A stretch of DNA of 26,480 nucleotides, taken from Betaproteobacteria bacterium (GTDB lineage: Bacteria; Pseudomonadota; Gammaproteobacteria; Burkholderiales; SG8-39). Each line of letters begins with the position of its first letter. The stretch's first letter is position 1. Both the position numbers and the translations under genes were made by a program. The notes under the pieces are model-generated. The model saw only the letters and a list, made by a program, of their open reading frames with translations, made no database searches and was not told the DNA's origin. The stretch lies in assembly GCA_005884335.1 (NCBI GenBank), contig VBCJ01000294.1, positions 1-26,480 on the forward strand, given 5' to 3'. Positions 14,773 through 21,134 of the stretch are shown piece by piece.

Positions 14773-16440
14773 TCAGCCTGGCGGAACCTGATGGTGCCCG
14801 TGACGCTCGTGACCGTGGCGGTGCGCGCGCCCGCGCGGGGACCGCGGGTCCTCGCTGAATACCAGGGATTTGACGGTGACGGGAACGGTCTGCGAGGGCA
14901 TGCGAATGCGCCCCAGGTCGATGTAGTCGAAATCCCAGAGGATGACGCCGTCGATGACGAGGATCTCGCTTTCGACGCTCATTTCATCCCTAAGGATCGC
15001 GCCGAGGGTCTGTGCGATATCTCCGTCGATCATGATGTAAAGGGGCATGCCCTTCGCAAGGGTTTTCGCTAGTCCGTTCCGGATACCCAAGGCGAAGGCG
15101 GCGATACGCTCATAGGACGGAATTCCTTCCCAACGCAGGGCGAGCGCCGTCTCGCTGTCGCCTTCGATGAGATCGAAAGCCTTGAAGTGTTCGGCGATTG
15201 CGTGCGCAAGCCTCTTAGGATCGATGTGCTCTTCGCAAACGTAGGACGGCTGCAGCACCTGCAGGTTTTTCCTGGGCAACAGCGCTCCCGGATTCGAGAT
15301 GTAGATCGTGTTGCCGCTGAGCTGGACGCTGTACTCGGAAGCTCCGAGCGCCGTGGCGCGGATGCACTCACCAGGCGGCAGCAAGGGCCAGGGCAAGGCA
15401 CCCGCGTCCACTTTTCTCCGCAGTGCGAGGCCGAGCAGGAGGCCCATGTCTCCGAATTCGCGCGTCTCCCGTTGATAAACGTATTCGGCCACTCCGCCGG
15501 AAAACATCACGCCGTCGATTCCGTCCAGCCTGGGAAGCGGTTCAGTCAGGAACAGGCTCTGCACTTCGGCTGGAAAGGAGCGCTCCGAAACCGAGGCGAG
15601 AATGGCCTCGGCCATCCATTCCGCGACTCGCTCCATGGCCGCGGCGTCGGCGACATCGCCGCGGCTCCAGCGAAATCCCGCCTGGGCGGCGAGATGGCGC
15701 CCGGCGGGATCAAGCCGCACGATGCGCCTCGCTTCATCGATGACCAGCAGCCGCCCGCCCACGTGCACTGCGGCCGTAGCGATCACCTTCCCCCGCTCGA
15801 CAAGGGCAAGCTTGGTGGTGCCGCCGCCGATGTCGACGTTGAGTATGCGCTTGCCGGAGTCGTGAGATACCCGAGCGGCCCCCGAGCCGAAGGCCGCGAG
15901 CATCGATTCCATGTGGTGGCCGGCGGTCGCGCACACAAATTCCCCACGCTGCTCCGCAAGCACGCTCGCGATGGCTTCGGCATTTTCGCGCCGCAGAGCT
16001 TCGCCGGTCAGGATCACGACCCCGGTGTCGATGTTGTCCGGATGAAGTCCAGCGTCGGCGAAAGCCCGGTCGATGATGGCTCCCAGTTCCGCATCGTCGA
16101 TGAGCTCCTCGCTCCGATAAGGAGTCAGGGAGACCGGGGACTGGAACAGCGTCTCCCGGGAAACGACGAAGTAACGGCTCGAAAGCTCCTCGCCCATTCG
16201 CCGCAGATTGATGCGGGAAAAAATGACCTGCGTCCCCGAAGAGCCGATATCGATTCCGACACTGAGCAGCGAGACATGATCCTGGATCCACAAGGCGTTG
16301 TCCTCGAGACGGCCGTCCGTCTCGTAGTGGTCGTGGTCGTGGTCAACCTCTTCGTCTGCGTCATGGCTATGATCGTAATCACGGCCGTGAAGATGGTCCT
16401 CCAGCTTATGAGGCCGCTTCGGGTTCGGGTTGTCCGGCAT
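14773..16440 (-). CDS. EutA-like reactivating factor with histidine-rich ends
   Basis: The 555-residue protein matches EutA, the ATPase that reactivates B12-dependent ethanolamine ammonia-lyase by exchanging damaged cofactor. Shared segments are LLSVGIDIGSSGTQVIFSRI (58-77; phosphate-1 loop of the actin/Hsp70 fold), VVILTGEALRRENA, LNVDIGGGTTKLALV, VGGRLL, MFSGGVAEYV and PSQTVPVTVKSLVF near the end. Unlike EutA it has an N-terminal extension rich in His/Asp (HDHDHYE, about 34-40) and a C-terminal tail rich in His (HRHGHERHGHH). No eutB, eutC or microcompartment gene is present; three cupin genes follow. The ATG at 16440 has no clear ribosome-binding site. Longer in-frame readings would run through tRNA-Arg and are rejected. 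Confidence 0.85.
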   Translation of the reverse strand: MPDNPNPKRPHKLEDHLHGRDYDHSHDADEEVDHDHDHYETDGRLEDNALWIQDHVSLLSVGIDIGSSGTQVIFSRINLRRMGEELSSRYFVVSRETLFQSPVSLTPYRSEELIDDAELGAIIDRAFADAGLHPDNIDTGVVILTGEALRRENAEAIASVLAEQRGEFVCATAGHHMESMLAAFGSGAARVSHDSGKRILNVDIGGGTTKLALVERGKVIATAAVHVGGRLLVIDEARRIVRLDPAGRHLAAQAGFRWSRGDVADAAAMERVAEWMAEAILASVSERSFPAEVQSLFLTEPLPRLDGIDGVMFSGGVAEYVYQRETREFGDMGLLLGLALRRKVDAGALPWPLLPPGECIRATALGASEYSVQLSGNTIYISNPGALLPRKNLQVLQPSYVCEEHIDPKRLAHAIAEHFKAFDLIEGDSETALALRWEGIPSYERIAAFALGIRNGLAKTLAKGMPLYIMIDGDIAQTLGAILRDEMSVESEILVIDGVILWDFDYIDLGRIRMPSQTVPVTVKSLVFSEDPRSPRGRAHRHGHERHGHHQVPPG

Positions 16441-16472
16441 GGGAATCAGGGTAATGCCCGGGTGGGTTGGCG

Positions 16473-16505
16473 AAAAAAGGGGCCGCCCTTGCACAACCCC
16501 CTTTT
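16473..16505 (-). terminator. Intrinsic terminator of tRNA-Arg
   Basis: On the minus strand, AAAAGGGG (16505-16498) pairs perfectly with CCCCTTTT (16482-16475) around a loop of about 15 bases, and the T-run continues to 16473. It starts seven bases after the CCA end of tRNA-Arg and separates it from the EutA-like gene. Confidence 0.75.
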
Positions 16506-16511
16506 GGAAAT

Positions 16512-16588
16512 TGGCGCGCCCGGCAGGAATTGAACCCACGACCCCCTGGTTCGTAGCCAGGTACTCTATCCAACTGAGCTACGGGCGC
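16512..16588 (-). tRNA. tRNA-Arg (anticodon ACG)
   Basis: The 77-base gene folds as a cloverleaf: acceptor stem GCGCCCG/CGGGCGC, D-arm AGCTCAGTTGGATAGAGT, anticodon stem CCTGG/CCAGG around loop CTACGAA (anticodon ACG), T-arm with GGTTCAATTCC, discriminator G and an encoded CCA (16514-16512). ACG would be edited to ICG and read CGU/CGC/CGA. No repeat of its 3' end, which would mark an integrated element, was seen elsewhere in the window. Confidence 0.97.
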
Positions 16589-16595
16589 GAAACGA

Positions 16596-16611
16596 GGCGT
16601 CAATTATAGCA
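16596..16611 (-). promoter_or_regulatory. Extended -10 promoter of tRNA-Arg
   Basis: The minus strand reads TGCTATAAT (16611-16603), a perfect extended -10 element. A start near 16596 lies about eight bases before the mature tRNA. The -35 region is weak, as is usual with an extended -10. Confidence 0.7.
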
Positions 16612-16686
16612 GGCGGTATTGGGGGTCCTGGATCTTGCCGGAGAGAGAGTCATCGAGCTCCCGTTTCGCCCGCGACTGAACCGCCC

Positions 16687-16701
16687 TACAATGCTCGTAC
16701 A
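16687..16701 (+). promoter_or_regulatory. -10 element suggesting a leaderless zinc-ribbon transcript
   Basis: TACAAT (16687-16692) lies eight bases before the ATG at 16701, so transcription would begin at or next to the start codon. A -35-like TTTCGC is 17 bases upstream. No Shine-Dalgarno sequence is present before this ATG. Confidence 0.38.
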
Positions 16702-17519
16702 TGTCTCTCATTCGATGCCAGTACTGCGAGCAAAGCAACCCGGCGGAGGCAAGGTTCTGCAATGCCTGCGGTGGAGCATTGCGCCTTCCGCCGCACCTTG
16801 CATCGTGCCCGCGCTGCGGGACGGTGAATCCGGTAACAACGGCCGTGTGTTGCTGGTGCCGCGCCCAGTTGCCGGGGCACAGGGAACGCGCGCTCGTTCC
16901 CGTCTCGCCCGCCGCCGAAGTCTCCAGGTCCTTGCCTCGCCGGCGCTCTCGAGTGATCGTCGGAACAGCGGTTGTCGCGGCGATTGCCGTCCTTGGCTAC
17001 TACACCTACCGCCAACGTTCGCTCGCCGACGCGCCTCAGCCGCCCGCCGCGAGCAGCGAAGCGAGCGGGCGCGGCGCTCCTGCCGGCGCCGGCTTCATCG
17101 GCCGGGATGCGGCGTCCGACGAACCGAAATCAGCCGGTGCCGACGACAGCGCCGGGCTCACCGGCCTTGCGACCTCGCCACCCGGGACCCCGCTTGCTGC
17201 CCCGGTGCGTGCCGCGGCAAACCAGCCGCGCGCGGACCGTCAGCCGGTAAAATCACAGGAAGCGAAAGCAAGCGAGCCGGCGCCGCTTCGCTCGGAAGCG
17301 TGTACGGAGGCGGCCGCGGCCCTTGGATTGTGCGCGACGAAATCCGTTCAGAAAAAGGAACCAGAAACAGCTGCCGCCGTTGAGGCGGCGATCAAACGTC
17401 CCCAAACGACCGGCGCCGGCAACGCAGGCGGGCAGGAGCCCCCTCACCCCCAGACATGCACAGAAGCGCTCGCAGCCCTTGGGCTGTGCGCGCCAATACC
17501 CACACCGAGGAGGGAATGA
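16701..17519 (+). CDS. Membrane-anchored double zinc-ribbon protein with Cys-flanked repeat
   Basis: The 272-residue product has two N-terminal zinc ribbons: CQYC...CNAC (Cys6, 9, 20, 23) and CPRC...CWC (Cys36, 39, 50/51, 53). An Arg-rich stretch (79-84) and one transmembrane helix (about 84-103) follow, then a long Ala/Pro-rich tail. By the positive-inside rule the ribbons are cytoplasmic and the tail periplasmic. The tail contains two near-identical units, CTEAAAALGLC (201-211) and CTEALAALGLC (253-263), and a similar unit closes the next protein. The stop lies one base before the TAXI gene start, so the two are coupled. I recognise no named family beyond the zinc ribbons; a sensing or scaffolding role is a guess. 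Confidence 0.8.
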   Translation: MSLIRCQYCEQSNPAEARFCNACGGALRLPPHLASCPRCGTVNPVTTAVCCWCRAQLPGHRERALVPVSPAAEVSRSLPRRRSRVIVGTAVVAAIAVLGYYTYRQRSLADAPQPPAASSEASGRGAPAGAGFIGRDAASDEPKSAGADDSAGLTGLATSPPGTPLAAPVRAAANQPRADRQPVKSQEAKASEPAPLRSEACTEAAAALGLCATKSVQKKEPETAAAVEAAIKRPQTTGAGNAGGQEPPHPQTCTEALAALGLCAPIPTPRRE

Positions 17520-17520
17520 G

Positions 17521-18564
17521 ATGACCAGGAAACTCATCAGCACGTTCATGGCGGCAGCGCTTTGCCTTTACGGCGGGGCGGCCGTCGCGGCGGCCGACTA
17601 CAAGATCGTGACGGCCAATGAAAAGGGCACTTATTTTGCGATCGGCGCCGACCTCGCCAAGTACGTGGCTCCCGAGGCCACGATCAATCTGGAGGTTCTG
17701 CCCACGGCGGGTTCGGCCGCGAACATCAAGCATCTTCGCTACGACCTCGGCGTCAAATTCGCGATCGTCCAGGCCGATGTTTACCAGGCTTTTGTGGACA
17801 GGGCGGCTGCAGGCAGCAAGGAAGCAAGCGTCATCATCCGTCCACTGCGCGTGATCCTGCCGCTTTACAACACCGAGATCCACTACATCGTCAGGGCCGA
17901 CTCGCCCTTGAACTACATCCACGACATCAAGAACGCGAAGATCAACGGAGGCGTCCTCGGCAGCGGGGCAGCCCTGATCACGCATACCCTGTACCGGATG
18001 ATGTTCAACGCGCCCATTCCGGAGGCAAACGACAGCTTCCTCGAGAACCAGGACGCGCTGGTCAAGCTGATCGGCGACAAGTCGGTCGATGTCGTCGTCG
18101 TCGCCGCGGGGCAGCCGGCCCCGCTGATCTCGAACATGAAGCCCGAGGCGCAGAAGTTCATCAAGCTGCTCAAGTTCGATCCCACCCATCCCTCGAGCAA
18201 GCTCCCGCTGACGGTCTATTCCTACTCTACCGTCCTCGCGAGCAGCTATCCCAACCTGCTGAAGGAAGACTTCACGACGGTCGCGGTGGGAGCATTCCTG
18301 GTCACTTACGACTACAACCTTCAGTTCACCGTGGGTCACCTGATGCGGTTTGCGCGATCCTTGTGCCAGAATTTCCCCACCCTGCAGGCGCAGGGCCATC
18401 CCAAATGGCGCGAAGTCAACCTGAGCTTGCCCGCTCTCGGTCCCGGCTGGATCTATTATCCGCCCACGACGAGAGAGATCCGCGCCTGTCTCGCCAAGAC
18501 CAAGCAAAAAACGCCTACGAGGAAATGCTCGGCGGAGGAGCGAATCCTGGGGTTCTGCAACTGA
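17521..18564 (+). CDS. TAXI-family TRAP transporter solute-binding protein
   Basis: This is a periplasmic binding protein of the TAXI/NMT1-like type. The 347-residue product has a signal peptide (1 to about 23, cleavage near AVAAADY) and TANEKGTYFAIGADLAKYV, followed by EVLPTAGSAANIKHLRY, which matches the start of TAXI proteins. AGSKEASVIIRPLRVILPLY and IKNAKINGGVLGSGAAL are in the ligand-binding lobes. A perfect AGGAGG (17508-17513) lies seven bases before the ATG, inside the end of the upstream gene. No TRAP membrane subunits are nearby, so it is an orphan that may use a remote permease or act as a sensor. The last residues, CSAEERILGFC (336-346), mimic the Cys-flanked unit of the upstream protein. 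Confidence 0.88.
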   Translation: MTRKLISTFMAAALCLYGGAAVAAADYKIVTANEKGTYFAIGADLAKYVAPEATINLEVLPTAGSAANIKHLRYDLGVKFAIVQADVYQAFVDRAAAGSKEASVIIRPLRVILPLYNTEIHYIVRADSPLNYIHDIKNAKINGGVLGSGAALITHTLYRMMFNAPIPEANDSFLENQDALVKLIGDKSVDVVVVAAGQPAPLISNMKPEAQKFIKLLKFDPTHPSSKLPLTVYSYSTVLASSYPNLLKEDFTTVAVGAFLVTYDYNLQFTVGHLMRFARSLCQNFPTLQAQGHPKWREVNLSLPALGPGWIYYPPTTREIRACLAKTKQKTPTRKCSAEERILGFCN

Positions 18565-18669
18565 TTTTAGCCGCCCTCTCCTGCACATCGCGAAAGCTGA
18601 GGGATAAGCAGAAATACAATCTACGCGCAGTGACTGATGATCTCGGCAGGAAAACGATGGCGGTAATAA

Positions 18670-18709
18670 GCGGGTGTGGATGGGTTCATCCACTCAGTAA
18701 ATCACCCGC
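18670..18709. repeat. Nested inverted repeat in the convergent gap
   Basis: GCGGGTG (18670-18676) pairs with CACCCGC (18703-18709), and the inner TGGATG (18677-18682) pairs with CATCCA (18687-18692) around a 4-base loop; an extra ctcagtaaat bulge lies on one side. There is no T-run. It sits between the convergent TAXI and SDR genes and may act as a transcript-end hairpin or be the end of a small mobile repeat. The rest of 18565-18768 shows nothing I can name. Confidence 0.5.
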
Positions 18710-18768
18710 CCATCAACTTGACAATACCGTCCCGAGGCCGCCGCGGAATAGAACAACTTTCCTCCGCG

Positions 18769-19506
18769 TCACCTTCCGTGAACAGGCTTCTTCATGGGCC
18801 GCACCATGACGTCGGTCACCTCGGCAGTCCGCGAAAGAGTCAACGCGCCGACGATCAGTTCGGCGACGTCGCCCGCCTGCACGAGTTCCGCCGCTTCATA
18901 GCTCCGCCCCTCGAACCGGTGGACCGCCTCCTGCATTGCCGTGGCGGTCCGTCCCGGAAATATGCTGACAACCCGGATCCCGTACGGATTTACGTGGTCG
19001 CGGATGCTGCCGGCGATCGAGCGCAGCGCGTGCTTGCTCGCCGCGTAGAGGCCGTTGTCGGCGCCCGCGGTGAGTCCTGCCGTCGAATTGACGAACACCA
19101 CCTGGCCGCGCGTTTCCTTGAGCATGGGCAGGAAGGCCTTGGTCAGGAGGAAGGGCGCGCGCAGGTTCACCCGGTACTGTTCGTCAAGGTCGTCCCAGCC
19201 GACGGACTCGACATCGCCAAGGCGCATCGTTCCCGCGGCGTTCACCAGAACGTCGATCCGCCGGATGTCGGTGCCGACGCGCGCGACGAGGCCGCGAATC
19301 CCCTCGTCGGTCGAAAGGTCGGCAGGGTGCACGAGGACCTGCGGCGCGCGCTGCCCGATCTCTGTCGCGGTATCCTGCAACCGGCCGACGTCGCGACCGG
19401 TCAGGCAGACGCTCATGCCTTCGGCGGCGAGCGCGCAGGCCGTCGCCCGCCCGATGCCGCCCGATGCGCCAGTAACGACGGCAACACCGGCGAGCGCCGA
19501 GGTCAC
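18769..19506 (-). CDS. SDR-family NAD(P)-dependent oxidoreductase
   Basis: The 245-residue classical short-chain dehydrogenase has cofactor motif TGASGGIG (12-19), NAAG (89-92) and catalytic residues Ser141, Tyr154 and Lys158 (YAASK). The conserved FPGRTATAM segment follows. The start is GTG, overlapping the upstream DUF4910 stop as GTGA (19503-19506), so it is translated as the last member of that operon. The substrate cannot be read from sequence; next to a C-methyltransferase and epimerase remnant it could act on a sugar, but classical SDRs also serve fatty-acid and steroid paths. Its GC content is higher than that of its upstream neighbours. Confidence 0.9.
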   Translation of the reverse strand: MTSALAGVAVVTGASGGIGRATACALAAEGMSVCLTGRDVGRLQDTATEIGQRAPQVLVHPADLSTDEGIRGLVARVGTDIRRIDVLVNAAGTMRLGDVESVGWDDLDEQYRVNLRAPFLLTKAFLPMLKETRGQVVFVNSTAGLTAGADNGLYAASKHALRSIAGSIRDHVNPYGIRVVSIFPGRTATAMQEAVHRFEGRSYEAAELVQAGDVAELIVGALTLSRTAEVTDVMVRPMKKPVHGR

Positions 19507-20846
19507 GGACTTGCCCTCGCAGGTCTGTCCGTCGCCCGCAGGAGGCCGGCCGTCTCGAGGGCCCGCGCCGCGGCGCGCACCGCGGGAAACGCCAGCTCTG
19601 ACCGTTCGGCGATTTCTAGGAGGGAGTGGTCCCCGTCCGAGAGGTTCAGGACCCAGAGCATGGCAAGCTCGGCTTCCTCGCTTTCAACATTACCGCCCAT
19701 CGTTCGATAAAGTCCCCTCTTGCCGAGCTGGGGCTCGCATTTTGGATTTTGGTTCAAGTAGTAGTTGTTATTTTCAAGTATGTCGAACACAGAAAAGTAC
19801 GTCTTGCATGAATCGGCGAGATATCTCGGTTGCACCAGACTCAGGTCGTCCGCGGACGTATGATATTCGGGATAGCGGCCCCACGGGGTTCTCGTCAAGG
19901 ATCCCATCGCAAGATCAAAACCGGGGGAGCAGAACTGTCGCTCGTCGTAGCCGTAGGGTGAAAAATCGGTGATTTCGTAAGGGCTGCCGGAGTGCTTGAG
20001 CACATGTTCGACGGCTCTGTCGATTTCGGCGTTTCCACGCCGGCTTTTCTTGTAATGCAATTTTCCAGAATCCCCGACGTTGGCTACCACGAGCCCATGC
20101 TTTATCCGGTCCGTGGCATTTTCGTTCAATGCTAGCCAGGTAATTGCGCCGATCGTTCCCGGAATAAAGATGAATCTGTATGAATACCGGAGCCCGGGGT
20201 CCTGCAGGGACCTCGCAAGGAAAGTGCTGAGAGCGATCCCGGAGAGATTGTCGTTGCAAAGCGATGGATGACAGATGTGACAGGAGATGAGCACCTCATC
20301 GGAACGTTCCCCGGGAATGAAGCACTCTGCATAGGTCAAGTTCCCCGTTTCAAGAGAAGAATCGATAACCACTTCATACAAGCCCTCCTTGAGATCATCG
20401 AGTTGATTCTGGCTGAGACAGAATCCCCAGCGTTCCTGATAATACGACGTCTTGTACGGAATCCAGTCGGGGTGATCTGGCAGGGTATACAGGTGCTCGC
20501 GCAATTCCGCCAGCGACATCCGTTTGCGGATGGGAGTGCTGTAGTTCAGAACATGCAAATTTGATTTCTTGAAATCGATGACTTTGATTCTGTCGGAATT
20601 CTTGACGTAGGCATCTCTGATATTCCATTCCTTCGGTACTGTCCAGTCGAACACCCGCGTGCCGGTAGGAACTTCATGGATCTTCAAGGGAATATGTTCG
20701 CTGACGCGGCGCAAGGTTTCCCGAACGCCGTTGCCGGTAATGCTGCGGCAAATCGGATACAGTTCCCGCACAAGCTCGTACATTGGTTCGCCCACTCCGG
20801 TGGGATCAATACCCGCCTTGACATCGGATACGGCAATCGCGGTCAT
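19503..20846 (-). CDS. DUF4910 (M28-like) domain protein with C-terminal winged helix
   Basis: The 447-residue protein belongs to the DUF4910 family: an aminopeptidase-like (M28-related) fold with a DUF2172 insertion, often found in polysaccharide or nucleotide-sugar clusters. Visible metal-site candidates are His190, His193 and Asp199 in CHICHPSLCNDNLSG and the His in EYHTSADD. At the position where M28 enzymes have a catalytic Glu pair it reads FIPGTIGAITWL, so peptidase activity is doubtful. The last ~70 residues (EEAELAMLWVLNLSDGDHSLL) look like a winged-helix domain. The ATG overlaps, as ATGA, the stop of the reading that ends the upstream epimerase remnant. Base composition is lower in GC than the housekeeping genes, suggesting transfer. 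Confidence 0.82.
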   Translation of the reverse strand: MTAIAVSDVKAGIDPTGVGEPMYELVRELYPICRSITGNGVRETLRRVSEHIPLKIHEVPTGTRVFDWTVPKEWNIRDAYVKNSDRIKVIDFKKSNLHVLNYSTPIRKRMSLAELREHLYTLPDHPDWIPYKTSYYQERWGFCLSQNQLDDLKEGLYEVVIDSSLETGNLTYAECFIPGERSDEVLISCHICHPSLCNDNLSGIALSTFLARSLQDPGLRYSYRFIFIPGTIGAITWLALNENATDRIKHGLVVANVGDSGKLHYKKSRRGNAEIDRAVEHVLKHSGSPYEITDFSPYGYDERQFCSPGFDLAMGSLTRTPWGRYPEYHTSADDLSLVQPRYLADSCKTYFSVFDILENNNYYLNQNPKCEPQLGKRGLYRTMGGNVESEEAELAMLWVLNLSDGDHSLLEIAERSELAFPAVRAAARALETAGLLRATDRPARASP

Positions 20847-21039
20847 ATTCGCACGCGAAAGTCGGGATAGTCCTTGTCTCGCTCGGAGATGACAGCCACT
20901 TCAAGCCCATCCGGTCGTTCGATATGGCTGCCAAGTGTACGACGGCATCGATCAGCGTCGCTTACGGATAGGACTGCCGAAGCCGCTGAAGGACGGAAGG
21001 GCCGACGTATCCGGTGTTACCGGTAATCAATATCTTCAT
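20843..21039 (-). pseudogene. Remnant of an NAD-dependent epimerase/dehydratase with internal deletions
   Basis: Three pieces are visible in order. First, 20962-21039 encodes MKILITGNTGYVGPSVLQRL, ending in a stop after 25 codons; this is the Rossmann start of extended SDR sugar epimerases. Second, 20905-20952, in another frame, encodes DAVVHLAAISNDRMG, the conserved segment that normally lies about 60-70 residues from the start. Third, a further frame reads GLEVAVISERDKDYPDFRV up to a TGA (20843-20845) that overlaps the DUF4910 ATG, as the end of an intact upstream gene would. About 200 bases stand where roughly 1 kb is normal. The third piece cannot be assigned to the same gene with certainty. 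The remaining bases 21040-21134 show nothing definite. Confidence 0.7.
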
Positions 21040-21134
21040 ATCAGCAATGCACCATCACAATCATTCTTCTCATCTCGATTTTTCTCATCGTGATTTTACC
21101 TTGGGCGCAAGCGTACCGCTTCCCACCCAGGAAA

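Noticed and set aside
16325..16345. Short tandem repeat resembling a repeat array
   Set aside because: It is the coding sequence of alternating His-Asp residues in the EutA-like protein, not a CRISPR or intergenic repeat.
15187..16533. 448-codon plus-strand frame opposite the EutA-like gene
   Set aside because: Antisense shadow; the hydrophobic Val-rich end simply mirrors the His/Asp repeat on the real strand.
16441..16539. EutA-like gene starting at 16539
   Set aside because: This reading passes through the tRNA-Arg 3' end and its terminator; the ATG at 16440 is the first sensible start.
16512..16588. tRNA-Arg as an attachment site of a genomic island
   Set aside because: No integrase and no second copy of the tRNA 3' end were seen in the window, and the tRNA has its own terminator directly behind it.
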